This document shows positions 1 to 7,718 of a stretch of DNA of 17,241 nucleotides, one piece after another. The translations under genes and the position numbers were made by a program. Location: positions 1 to 17,241 of the forward strand of contig CAJMNI010000047.1 in assembly GCA_905214735.1 (NCBI GenBank), in the 5' to 3' direction. This DNA is from an uncultured bacterium (GTDB lineage: Bacteria; Bacteroidota; Bacteroidia; Bacteroidales; Muribaculaceae). How positions within the stretch are numbered: position 1 is the stretch's first letter; the number at the start of each line of letters is the position of its first letter. The notes below the pieces were generated by a model. The model worked only from the letters and a program-made list of their open reading frames with translations, was not told where the DNA came from and made no database searches.

Positions 1-177
1 GTTTATGTCCTTTTGTCTCAGTTCTTGTTTGTTCATGGGAGATATTACCTCTCATAATCAAATAACGTTTTAGAGGAAAGTTACGAAATTTTTTTGACAT
101 CTTAACATTTCTCATGCTGATTAATGGTAAATATGTGACAATCTGCTTCATTATGGAGGATCCAAATACGCTAATGA
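1..177. other. AT-rich stretch, no gene recognised
   Basis: This stretch is clearly more AT-rich than the rest of the window and has stops in all frames I followed. A 23-codon frame (ATG at 114, stop at 183-185) is open, but its product resembles nothing I know. It precedes the broken HEPN-like fragment, so it may be decayed sequence from the same lost gene or island. No promoter of the TAnnTTTG type or RNA gene was seen. Confidence 0.4.
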
Positions 178-381
178 AAGCGTAAAGATTCCTTAACTCC
201 CATACGGCTATCCTCGTTATTAGCTTACCTTAAACGAGTACACGCCTGCCGCAATGAAGAGGCGCACAGTGCCCCGGAAATCCACGACGCCCAACTCCGT
301 GAAGCCGTCCACATCCTGATCACCATGTATGCCTACGTTATCTCCCGCAGCATAACCGACCTCGAAATGAACGGCATTTAG
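178..381 (+). pseudogene. 3' remnant of a HEPN-like protein gene
   Basis: An open frame of 67 codons ends at TAG 379-381. It has no start codon near its 5' end: the first in-frame ATG is at 325, and stops lie just upstream at 172-177. The product reads like a genuine protein C-terminus, with the segment ACRNEEAHSAPEI (about 244-282) followed by an amphipathic helix and ending ITDLEMNGI. The R-N-E-E-A-H string (Arg codon 250-252, His codon 265-267) fits the Rx4-6H signature of HEPN domains, which occur in many RNases and defence or toxin proteins. GC-rich codons from 241 onward contrast with the AT-rich DNA upstream. A strong hairpin follows the stop. I read it as the tail of a deleted gene. 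The parent family is unknown, and the HEPN assignment rests on one short motif. Confidence 0.45.
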
Positions 382-399
382 AGGCAAAGGCTAACAGCG

Positions 400-438
400 A
401 AAAGTTACGGCAAATATTTAAAACTGCCGTAACTTTTT
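400..438 (+). terminator. Rho-independent terminator, perfect 13-bp stem
   Basis: Positions 400-412 (AAAAGTTACGGCA) are perfectly complementary to 425-437, with a 12-nt AT-rich loop and a T5 run at 434-438. It lies 18 nt after the stop of the HEPN-like remnant, so it is best read as that gene's terminator. Because the stem ends in A4/T4 it could also stop minus-strand transcripts leaving the permease gene at 556. Confidence 0.7.
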
Positions 439-461
439 ATACAATTAACTTTTTGCAGACT

Positions 462-501
462 CGTCCAAATGCGGTAATGAAAACCGTCCAAATGCGGTAA
501 T
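462..501. repeat. Two direct copies of a 17-bp repeat, 23-bp period
   Basis: CGTCCAAATGCGGTAAT occurs at 462-478 and again at 485-501, exactly the same, with 6 bp between. The copies sit between the terminator hairpin and the 3' end of the permease gene. I saw no further copies in the window. The arrangement resembles paired protein-binding sites or the edge of a lost element. No function can be assigned. Confidence 0.7.
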
Positions 502-555
502 TGGGTTGTTCCTTTCTCTACGCTGCGGGATTAGGAGGCTGTCGCGCAGGGGGGG

Positions 556-1800
556 TTATTCTTCGGTGCGCATGGTTTCGGCCGGGGGGATTTTGGCCAC
601 GAAGCGCGAGGGAAGGATCAGCGAGAGCCATATCAGCAGGACTACGCCGGCATTCAGCAGCAACACGGGCAACCATCCCAGTTCCACCGGAACGAAGTCT
701 ATATAATAAGCTTCGGCGTCGAGCGGAAGAAAGTGCCATTTATCTTCGGCCATCAACACACCGAGCGCCACTACGTTGCCGATAAGCATTCCCAGCAAGC
801 CGACGCGCATGGCCAGATAAAGGAAGACCTTCCGCGTGGCTTTCACCGACGCACCGAGCGACCGGATCAGTCCGATAAACCGCTTCTTGTCGATGATGAT
901 GATCAGCATTCCCGAAATCAGCGTCACTACGGCCACAAACGCCATGAGCGTCAGGATAACAACTACATTGGTGTCGAGCAGATCAAGCCAGTGGAAATAT
1001 CCCTGCCCCTGGATATAGGCGTTGTCAACACCATAATAACGATAGACCGTGCCGTTGGCCATGGCCTCGAGAAGAGTGTTGTGAAGCCGCTCGGAATACT
1101 CCGTCACGCGGTTGAAGTCATCGGTATGGATCGACAGCATCGTTCCCTGATCGCCGGAGATTCCCCCGAGATGCTGGATCAGCGACAGGTCGCCGTAGAC
1201 ATAGATATCGTCGTAACTGTCAAAATGAGAATTGAAGATACCCGCCACTTTTAGCGGACGCACCCTGATATCGTTCGACATGAAATAGGTGTCGACCTTG
1301 TCGCCGACTTTCAGCCCGAGCTGGTTGGCGGCCATGCGGGAAATAACTATCTTCAGGCTCTTCTCCCCCGGCTTATACTCCGGCACCTCCCCCTCCTCCA
1401 GATTCGAGGTTATGAACCGGCGAATCGCCTCTCCGCCAAGGCTCTTAAGATAGACACCCTTGAAATTGTCGGGTGTCTTGAATATAGCCGGAATCGAGGC
1501 TTCGAGCGAATACGACTCGATGTAAGGCTGCTTGTCGAGCAGGCCGGAGAGTGATGGAGTAAGAGTCAGCAGATTGTCGTCGCCCGGCTCGGTCGGCACG
1601 GCATAAAGGGAGATATGCGAATTGAAACCGGTGACCTTGCCGCGAATCTCGCGCTTGAAACCAAGCACAATCGACACCGCTGCAAGCATCACCGTCACCG
1701 ACAGCGCCACGGCAGCCACGGCCACCTTCACCGCCGGAGAACTCTTCCTCCCCGACGCACCGAGAGAAAGCCTGCTTGCGAGAAACAATGGGTAATTCAT
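556..1800 (-). CDS. FtsX-like ABC permease, LolC/LolE-type
   Basis: This encodes a 414-residue inner-membrane permease of the FtsX/MacB superfamily. Its layout is the LolC/LolE one: an N-terminal transmembrane helix (about residues 24-48), a large periplasmic domain (about 50-270), then three C-terminal helices (about 277-303, 325-345, 375-397) with the cytosolic IGLIRSLGAS loop between the first two. LolCDE extracts lipoproteins from the inner membrane for transfer to the outer membrane, using the LolD ATPase. No ATPase gene lies in this window. The start codon shares one base with the recN stop (TGATG), which implies translational coupling as the last gene of the dnaN operon. FtsX permeases do many jobs, so the exact substrate is inferred. 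A G7 tract lies immediately past the stop codon. Confidence 0.85.
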   Translation of the reverse strand: MNYPLFLASRLSLGASGRKSSPAVKVAVAAVALSVTVMLAAVSIVLGFKREIRGKVTGFNSHISLYAVPTEPGDDNLLTLTPSLSGLLDKQPYIESYSLEASIPAIFKTPDNFKGVYLKSLGGEAIRRFITSNLEEGEVPEYKPGEKSLKIVISRMAANQLGLKVGDKVDTYFMSNDIRVRPLKVAGIFNSHFDSYDDIYVYGDLSLIQHLGGISGDQGTMLSIHTDDFNRVTEYSERLHNTLLEAMANGTVYRYYGVDNAYIQGQGYFHWLDLLDTNVVVILTLMAFVAVVTLISGMLIIIIDKKRFIGLIRSLGASVKATRKVFLYLAMRVGLLGMLIGNVVALGVLMAEDKWHFLPLDAEAYYIDFVPVELGWLPVLLLNAGVVLLIWLSLILPSRFVAKIPPAETMRTEE

Positions 1801-3494
1801 CAGCTACGATCTGTTTTAGGCGAGGACGAGAGAAGGGCCTTCGCAGCCATTTTAGCTTCAGGAGTGATGGCCGAACCGGAAATCATCGCCGCTATCTCGT
1901 CTACGCGTTCCTCGTCACCAAGACGACGCACGCGCGTCACGGTGCGCTGCTCCTCGTCTCTCTTGTAGACCTTGAAATGCGCCTCCCCTTTCGCAGCCAC
2001 CTGCGGAAGATGAGTTATGACTATCACCTGCATTCCGCGCCCCATATCATGCATCATCTTGCCCATCTTGTCGGCAATTTCTCCCGACACACCGGTATCT
2101 ACCTCATCAAAGATAATCGTTGGGAGATTCATCGTTCCGGCCAAAATCCCCTTCATCGAGAGCATCATGCGGGAAATCTCACCTCCCGACGCTATCTCTG
2201 ACAGAGGGCGGGGAACGCCGTTCTTATTGAACGAGCAGAGAAAATCGACAGAATCCTCTCCTGCAGCGGAGAGCTTCACACGCTCCACTTTCGCTTCAAA
2301 CCGGATGTTGGAAAGCCCGAGCGGACGGGCGGCGTTTTCCACCATCTCCGAAAAACGGGCGGCAGCCTCAAGGCGAGAGGTGGTAAGCCGTTCGGCTTTC
2401 TGCTTCAGCGCCACAGCGAGTTCGCGGGCCTCCTTCTCAAGCTCCGGAATCTTCTCACCTCCGATCGCAATCGAATCAAGCTTTCCCTTTATTTCATCTC
2501 TAAGAGCCACGAGCTCGTCAGCCTCTTTCACGCGGTAACGTTTCAGAGCCTCATAATAAAGATTCATCCTGTCGGAGAGTTTCTGCATCGTGGCCGGGTC
2601 GGACTCAACGGCCGAATAGCATGAATCGAGTATCGCGCAGATATCCTTCAGCTCGACGGTCATCCCCTCCAGACGCTGCTGCAGGTCGCCCGCGCCGGCG
2701 AAAAGGGAGAAATCCACTTTGCGACCTTCGCCGATTGCCTCGGAGGCATTGGCAAGAGCCCCGCCGTCGTAATCGCCGAGCAGACGGATCATAGCCGACA
2801 CGCGCTCCCTGATATCATCGGCATCGCTCAGCATCTCAAATCGCTTCTCAATCTCGGCAAGTTCGCCGCGGCGCGGTTTCAGTTTGTCGAGTCCTTCGAG
2901 CTGGAACGCCAGGAAGTCGCGGCTCTCCGAAGCTCTTTTCAAATCCTCCTTCATGCGCATGATGCGCCGGCGAAGAGCGACATAGTCGGCGAAAGCAGCC
3001 GCATAATCGGCGCGTTCTTTCGAATTTCCGGCCATAGCGTCGATGATTTCCAGCCGCGCCGCCGGATCGTTGACCCTCGCGTTGGCATGCTGCGAATGGA
3101 TGTCGATCAGCCTCGGGGCCAATTGCGAGAGGGTCTGCAGAGTCACCGCCGAGTCGTTGATAAAGACTTTCGAACGCCCCGAAGCGGCAATCTCGCGGCG
3201 GACGATAATCTCGCCGCGCCCTTTCTCGTCGGCCATCCATTCGAGGCCATGGTCGGCGAAAAACTCCGCAAGCGCCGGATCGGCCTCCGTGAAAGTGGCC
3301 TCGACGATAGAACGCCGGCTTGAATCGGCGATCACGCGCGAATCCGCCCTGCCACCCATCAGAAGCGACAGAGCGCCGAGCATGATCGACTTTCCCGCAC
3401 CGGTCTCGCCGGTGATGATCGTCAGTCCGGCGCCAAACTCAAGGTCGAGTTCGTCGATCAGCGCGTAATTGCATATATGGAGCGTGCGTAACAA
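1800..3494 (-). CDS. recN: DNA repair protein RecN
   Basis: RecN is an SMC-like ATPase that acts in recombinational repair of double-strand breaks. The 564-residue product has the Walker A motif GETGAGKS at 29-36, central coiled-coil segments (about 160-380), the ABC signature ASGGEISRMM near 435-444, and Walker B IIFDEVD at 460-466 followed by the D-loop and ITHLPQVA. Length matches the family (about 550). The start is a TTG at 3494-3492, preceded closely by AAAGGA. The resulting N-terminus MLRTLHICNYALI is exactly where RecN proteins begin, and I found no in-frame ATG just upstream. It lies 50 nt after the porD-like gene and overlaps the permease start by one base, so it belongs to the dnaN operon. 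No SOS box was identified. Confidence 0.96.
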   Translation of the reverse strand: MLRTLHICNYALIDELDLEFGAGLTIITGETGAGKSIMLGALSLLMGGRADSRVIADSSRRSIVEATFTEADPALAEFFADHGLEWMADEKGRGEIIVRREIAASGRSKVFINDSAVTLQTLSQLAPRLIDIHSQHANARVNDPAARLEIIDAMAGNSKERADYAAAFADYVALRRRIMRMKEDLKRASESRDFLAFQLEGLDKLKPRRGELAEIEKRFEMLSDADDIRERVSAMIRLLGDYDGGALANASEAIGEGRKVDFSLFAGAGDLQQRLEGMTVELKDICAILDSCYSAVESDPATMQKLSDRMNLYYEALKRYRVKEADELVALRDEIKGKLDSIAIGGEKIPELEKEARELAVALKQKAERLTTSRLEAAARFSEMVENAARPLGLSNIRFEAKVERVKLSAAGEDSVDFLCSFNKNGVPRPLSEIASGGEISRMMLSMKGILAGTMNLPTIIFDEVDTGVSGEIADKMGKMMHDMGRGMQVIVITHLPQVAAKGEAHFKVYKRDEEQRTVTRVRRLGDEERVDEIAAMISGSAITPEAKMAAKALLSSSPKTDRS

Positions 3495-3544
3495 TGTTTC
3501 CTTTTTTCTTGCGGCCGGAGAAGAAACCGGTCTTGGATCTTATG

Positions 3545-4459
3545 TTATTTCTGAGGAGGATTCTTGATGTCGTTGAGTCTCTGCGACTCCGTGGGATAAA
3601 TCGGTTGCAGCAGGTCGTAGACATCCTTGCGCTCGGTCTCCGGCGCCTTGGAATAGACGTTCACAAGTTCGTCGAGTTTCGAGTCGCGAAAGATAGAGAG
3701 CGCCACCGACATCGGGGCGTTGTCATAGATCCCTTTCACTATCTTGAGCTGGTCGGTGATCACGCTGCGCCCTTTGTCGGGACTGGTGACCATCTCGTCG
3801 AGCCCTTTGCGATGATAGTTGTAGAGAAGGTCGCGCATCGCCGCAGTGTTGCTCTCGGTGTAGGAATTGAGCACGGCTGCCCGGTTTTTCGTATCTTCAA
3901 ACGTGCGCCACCCCACTTCGCCGCTCGACTGCTGTTGCTGCACGATGCTCGCCGCCCGGTCGTAGAAACGCTGCCCTCCCTTGGGGGAGAAACTGTCGAA
4001 ATCAATCGCCAGAAAGAGATTGGCGTAGAAATCGAGTATCGCCGTCAGATTGCTTTCAGGCTGCTGCTCGTTGTAGACTATCGGGTCGCCGTCGCGGTAA
4101 TTGAATTCCACCCGCGAATCGCGGAAGTTGAACAGAGTGGTGGTGTAGGTGCTGTTGTAGACGGGGCGCGACAGCTGCAGCTGCAGGTCGGCTTTCACCC
4201 GGTCGTCGGCATATTCATTGATGGTGAAGAAGAGACGGCACTCGATTTTTTCGACGGGAGAAAACGTGGCGTCGCTGAACTTCGTCTCGTTCATATAGGA
4301 ATTGATCGCCTCCTGAAGGGTTTCGAACGTCGACTTGATCGTTCCCTCCACCTGATCGGCGTTCACCTCCACATCACATCTGAATTCCTGCGCCGCCGAT
4401 GGAACGGCGCCGCAGCAAAGGAGGATAGCCGTAAGAATATTTCTAAAGGTTTTTCTCAT
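3545..4459 (-). CDS. DUF4835 / PorD-like envelope protein
   Basis: The 304-residue product has a clear signal peptide (MRKTFRNILTAILLCCGAVPSAAQ, cleavage likely after residue 23 or 24). The mature part begins EFRCDVEVNADQVEG and ends with a helical region. This pattern and the location between coaBC and recN match the DUF4835 family of Bacteroidetes. Current databases, as I recall, name the family type IX secretion protein PorD after the Porphyromonas gingivalis protein. The family is conserved even in gut Bacteroidales in which type IX secretion is doubtful, so a broader envelope role is possible. It is probably periplasmic or outer-membrane associated. The two cysteines in the signal region do not form a good lipobox. 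It is spaced 54 nt from coaBC and 50 nt from recN in the same operon. Confidence 0.85.
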   Translation of the reverse strand: MRKTFRNILTAILLCCGAVPSAAQEFRCDVEVNADQVEGTIKSTFETLQEAINSYMNETKFSDATFSPVEKIECRLFFTINEYADDRVKADLQLQLSRPVYNSTYTTTLFNFRDSRVEFNYRDGDPIVYNEQQPESNLTAILDFYANLFLAIDFDSFSPKGGQRFYDRAASIVQQQQSSGEVGWRTFEDTKNRAAVLNSYTESNTAAMRDLLYNYHRKGLDEMVTSPDKGRSVITDQLKIVKGIYDNAPMSVALSIFRDSKLDELVNVYSKAPETERKDVYDLLQPIYPTESQRLNDIKNPPQK

Positions 4460-4513
4460 AGTTTTCGGTTCTGGCTTTTCAGGCGGACGGATCAGAGAGG
4501 GTTCAGGGGCGGA

Positions 4514-5719
4514 TCATTTCCCGAGTTTGGCGATGCAGTCGACGATATCGGCGGCCACTTCGCTCTTCGGCTTCAGCGGATATTCCTTCACCGCGCCGTC
4601 GGCCGTGATGATCGTCACCTTGTTGGTGTCGGTGCGAAATCCCGCACCTTTGTCACGCAGTGAATTGAGCACCATCATGTCGAGCCCCTTGCGACGCAGT
4701 TTGCCGACGGCGTTGTCAAGCTCGTGGTCGGTTTCAAGGGCAAAGCCGGCGAGAATCTGATCCTCGCGGCTCATCCGGGCGCATTCTGCGGAGATGTCGG
4801 GATTTTTCACCAGCTTGATCTCCATCTGCTCCACTCCCTCGCGCTTCACCTTTCGCTCGGCGCGGCTTTCCGGCCGATAGTCGGCCACCGCTGCGGCAAA
4901 AACCGCGATGTCGGTACAGGGAAAGGCTTCTGTCGCGGCGGCGAGCATCTCGTCGGCACTCTCCACGTCGACGCGCTTCACTCCCGCAGGGGTCGGAAGC
5001 GACACCGGACCGGCCACGAGCGTGACCTCGGCGCCGCGACGCGCGAATTCCTCCGCGATGGCAAAACCCATCTTCCCGCTTGAAAAGTTTCCTATAAAAC
5101 GTACCGGGTCAATGCGTTCGTATGTGGGGCCGGCCGTAATCAGCACTTTGCGCCCTTTCATGTCGCTCTGCTTGTCGAAATAGAGCTCCATGCGGCGCAC
5201 TATTTCCTCCGGCTCCTCCATGCGGCCGCGCCCCACAAGATGGCTTGCAAGCTCGCCGCTCGCCGGCATGATGATCTCCACGCCGTCGGCCTCGAGGGTG
5301 CGGATGTTGCGCTGAGTCGACGGATGCGCCCACATGTCAAGGTCCATCGCCGGAGCCACCATCACATGTTCCTTGGCCGAGAGATAGGTCGTGACGAGCA
5401 TGTTGTCGGCTACACCGGCAGCCATCTTTCCGATGGTGGAGGCTGTGGCCGGAGCTATCACCATGAGATCGGCCCAGAGCCCGAGGTCTACATGGCTATG
5501 CCATTCCCCGCTGTTGGCCGTGAAAAACTCGCTAACCACCGGCCGCCCGCTCAGCGCCGACAGTGTCACCGGAGTGATGAACTCCTTTCCCGCCGGGGTG
5601 ATCACTACCTGCACCTCGGCGCCGCGCTTCACTAAAAGACGGAGGAGGAACGCCGCCTTATAGGCCGCGATCCCCCCGCTTATGCCAAGCACTATATGCT
5701 TTCCTTTCAGACTGCTCAT
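4514..5719 (-). CDS. coaBC: CoaBC: PPC decarboxylase / PPC synthetase
   Basis: This bifunctional enzyme makes 4'-phosphopantetheine for coenzyme A. The CoaB half joins cysteine to phosphopantothenate using CTP, and the CoaC half decarboxylates the product with FMN. The 401 residues are full length. The flavoprotein half shows GISGGIAAYK (12-21), the catalytic His in WHSHVDL (His76), and an APAMDLDMW segment. The synthetase half starts near 187 with LITAGPTYE and contains NFSSGKMG (211-218), AAAVADYRP and KLVKNPDI. Two decarboxylase positions differ from the E. coli enzyme: PAMD in place of PAMN (Asp126), and LASH in place of the substrate-loop ACG (Ser159 at the catalytic Cys position). I believe similar variants occur in related phyla members, so loss of function is unlikely. 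It lies 4 nt from the exonuclease gene, so it is co-transcribed. Confidence 0.96.
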   Translation of the reverse strand: MSSLKGKHIVLGISGGIAAYKAAFLLRLLVKRGAEVQVVITPAGKEFITPVTLSALSGRPVVSEFFTANSGEWHSHVDLGLWADLMVIAPATASTIGKMAAGVADNMLVTTYLSAKEHVMVAPAMDLDMWAHPSTQRNIRTLEADGVEIIMPASGELASHLVGRGRMEEPEEIVRRMELYFDKQSDMKGRKVLITAGPTYERIDPVRFIGNFSSGKMGFAIAEEFARRGAEVTLVAGPVSLPTPAGVKRVDVESADEMLAAATEAFPCTDIAVFAAAVADYRPESRAERKVKREGVEQMEIKLVKNPDISAECARMSREDQILAGFALETDHELDNAVGKLRRKGLDMMVLNSLRDKGAGFRTDTNKVTIITADGAVKEYPLKPKSEVAADIVDCIAKLGK

Positions 5720-5723
5720 CCTT

Positions 5724-6494
5724 TCAGCGGTTTGTCACCGCCTCGTGATAGAGCACGGTGATCACATCTTTCGTGTTTTTCGGGAATTCCCCCTGCATCA
5801 TCCAGTGATAGAAGGAGGGTTCGCGGCGGAACACATCCTTCACGCGCTTTCCCTTATGCTTGCCGAAATTGAACACCGGCTGATCCTGGTCGTCGAGCAC
5901 CACTCGCGCAGCCAGGTCGACTGCCCTTCCCGCCTTGGAGAAATCGGCGAGAAAGGCCACGTCGTTCTGCAGTTCGCCGTAGCGGTCGAGCTGTCCGAGG
6001 AGCACTTCGTAGGTGGCGCGGGTGTCGGCAAGCGCCGAATGCGCCTCCTCGAGATTCTTACCGCAATAGAATTTATAGGCCGCGATCAGAGTGCGCTGTT
6101 CCATCTTGTGGAAGATGTTCTGCACGTCGATGAAGTTGCGGCCCGCCACGTCAAAATTGAGTCCGGCGCGCCCGAACTCCTCGATCAGAAGGGGAACGTC
6201 GAATTTATTGCTGTTGTAGCCGGCGATGTCGCAATCGGCGAAAATCGCATGGAGCGACTTCGCCACCTGCGCGAACGTGGGGCAATCCTTCACGTCTTCG
6301 TCGGTGATATGGTGCACTGCCGTGCTTGCCGGAGGAATGGGCATTCCCGGATTCAGACGACGCGTCTTGCTTTCCTCATGGCCGTCGGGATAGACCTTGA
6401 TGTAGCTCAGCTCCACAATGCGGTCGTTCACCACATTGGTGCCGGTCGTCTCCAGGTCGAAAAATATGAGAGGGCGGGTCAGATTCAGTTTCAT
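5724..6494 (-). CDS. DnaQ-type DEDDh 3'-5' exonuclease, ExoX-like C-terminus
   Basis: This is a 256-residue exonuclease of the DNA polymerase III epsilon / RNase T superfamily. All catalytic residues of the DEDDh class are present: Asp13 and Glu15 in FDLETTG (12-18), Asp99 in NSNKFDVPLL, and His152 and Asp157 in HSALADTR. The C-terminal part (about 207-245), with FNFGKHKGKRV and a conserved WMM segment, resembles the ExoX C-terminal region, so it is not a bare epsilon domain. The gene overlaps the dnaN stop by 4 nt (ATGA), so clamp and exonuclease are translationally coupled. That context supports a replication or repair role such as proofreading. A dedicated epsilon assignment is inference, because no polymerase-binding motif can be recognised. 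No canonical clamp-binding QLxLF motif is visible. Confidence 0.9.
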   Translation of the reverse strand: MKLNLTRPLIFFDLETTGTNVVNDRIVELSYIKVYPDGHEESKTRRLNPGMPIPPASTAVHHITDEDVKDCPTFAQVAKSLHAIFADCDIAGYNSNKFDVPLLIEEFGRAGLNFDVAGRNFIDVQNIFHKMEQRTLIAAYKFYCGKNLEEAHSALADTRATYEVLLGQLDRYGELQNDVAFLADFSKAGRAVDLAARVVLDDQDQPVFNFGKHKGKRVKDVFRREPSFYHWMMQGEFPKNTKDVITVLYHEAVTNR

Positions 6495-7612
6495 AACACT
6501 TGCATCGGCATTTGGATGATTACCAGATCCTCACCCTCCTTCTGCTCGAACGGCGAACTGATGGCCGGACGGGCGGGATCGCTAAAGCGGAAAATCACAG
6601 TGTCGTCGGCGATGTTGGAGAGGATTTCGATCATGAACGCGCCGTTGAAGCCGATTGTCATGGGATTCCCCTGATAGGAACAGGTCACGACTTCCTCTGC
6701 CGAAGTGCCGTAGTCGAGATCCTGCGAGGAGAGATGGAGCGAATCGGCGCTGATCTCGAACACCACCAGATTGGATGATTTCGAAGAGAAAAGCGTGACG
6801 CGGCGCATTGCGTTGATCAGCGATACGCGGTCGATTGTCATCTCGAAGGGAGAGTCGGTCGGGATCACGCGGTTGTAATTGGGATAGCGGCCGGTGACGA
6901 AGAGTGTCGAGAGGATATAGTCGCCGACTTCGAAGACGCCCCCTTTCTCGTCGTAGGTGATTTTCAGGTCGGCGTCGTCTTTGCCGATCAGGCTGCGCAG
7001 GATCATGCAGCTCTTGAGCGGGAGGATGAAGCTCGACTCAACGCCGGGAGCCTTCTCGCGGTTGATATAGCGCGCGAGCTTATGGGTGTCGGAGCTGACG
7101 AAGGTTATGTCGTCGTTGTGGATATCCCAGTAGATGCCGGCCATCACGGGACGGTTGTTGTCGGTCGATGCGGCATAGATAGTGTTGTTGATCCCCTTGA
7201 GCGCCATGTCGACCGGAATGATCAGCACATTGCAGTTCTCGGCCGTCTGCCTGAGATCGGGATAGTCGTTGCCGTCGACGCCCATAAATGTGAAATGGCC
7301 ATTGAGGAAACGGAGGTTGATCTCCTTGGTGTCGTCGTTGACGTCGAACTCGATCGGCTGGTTGTCGATTTCCTTGGTGATTTCGAGCAGGCGGCGGGCA
7401 TTGACGGCGATAAGGCCGTCGCCCGAACTTTCAAGCACGTCCATATAGGCCGTGAGCATGTTCTCCTGGTCGCTGCCGGTGATGCTCATTCTGTCCCCTT
7501 CCAGGCGGATGAGGAAGTTGTCGAAAATCGAGATGGTGTTTTTGGAATTGATGACTTTGCTGACAGCCTGGAGCTGCTGCTGGAAAGTCTTTCCTTCTAC
7601 TTTGAAATTCAT
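6491..7612 (-). CDS. dnaN: DNA polymerase III beta subunit (sliding clamp)
   Basis: This 373-residue protein forms the dimeric ring that tethers DNA polymerase III and many repair factors to DNA. It shows the family's length, the N-terminal MNFKVEGKTFQQQLQAVSKV, the GRYPNYNRVIP segment of the central region, and a C-terminus ending MPMQVL, which resembles the E. coli MPMRL end that forms part of the hydrophobic partner-binding pocket. The frame stays open 43 codons upstream to an ATG at 7741. I chose 7612 because family members start with this sequence and because the extra codons run across a terminator and the promoter. It is the first gene of a six-gene operon. dnaA is not adjacent, as is usual in this phylum. 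Transcription is predicted from the promoter at 7687-7718, leaving a leader of about 70 nt. Confidence 0.97.
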   Translation of the reverse strand: MNFKVEGKTFQQQLQAVSKVINSKNTISIFDNFLIRLEGDRMSITGSDQENMLTAYMDVLESSGDGLIAVNARRLLEITKEIDNQPIEFDVNDDTKEINLRFLNGHFTFMGVDGNDYPDLRQTAENCNVLIIPVDMALKGINNTIYAASTDNNRPVMAGIYWDIHNDDITFVSSDTHKLARYINREKAPGVESSFILPLKSCMILRSLIGKDDADLKITYDEKGGVFEVGDYILSTLFVTGRYPNYNRVIPTDSPFEMTIDRVSLINAMRRVTLFSSKSSNLVVFEISADSLHLSSQDLDYGTSAEEVVTCSYQGNPMTIGFNGAFMIEILSNIADDTVIFRFSDPARPAISSPFEQKEGEDLVIIQMPMQVL

Positions 7613-7686
7613 CGTATATGGTGGTTTTATATTTGCGATGTGACGGAAAGGGAGCCCCTTGCTTCCGCGCGGCGCTCTCCAATCTG

Positions 7687-7718
7687 CAAATATAAGGATT
7701 TTTCGGCAAAAAAGCAAG
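7687..7718 (-). promoter_or_regulatory. dnaN operon promoter
   Basis: On the minus strand, TATATTTG (7694-7687) is a perfect match to the Bacteroidetes -7 box TAnnTTTG. CTTG (7718-7715) lies 20 nt upstream as a near-match to the -33 TTTG. Predicted start is around 7680. The -33 box lies inside the terminator stem of the ribosomal operon. Confidence 0.7.

Noticed and set aside
549..555. G7 tract next to the permease stop codon as a phase-variation switch
   Set aside because: It lies just after the stop codon on the coding strand, so slippage would not change the protein, and no promoter is near it.
3494..4663. 389-codon plus-strand frame across the porD-like gene
   Set aside because: It crosses the intergenic gaps on both sides and lies opposite a conserved signal-peptide protein. 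No domain was recognised.
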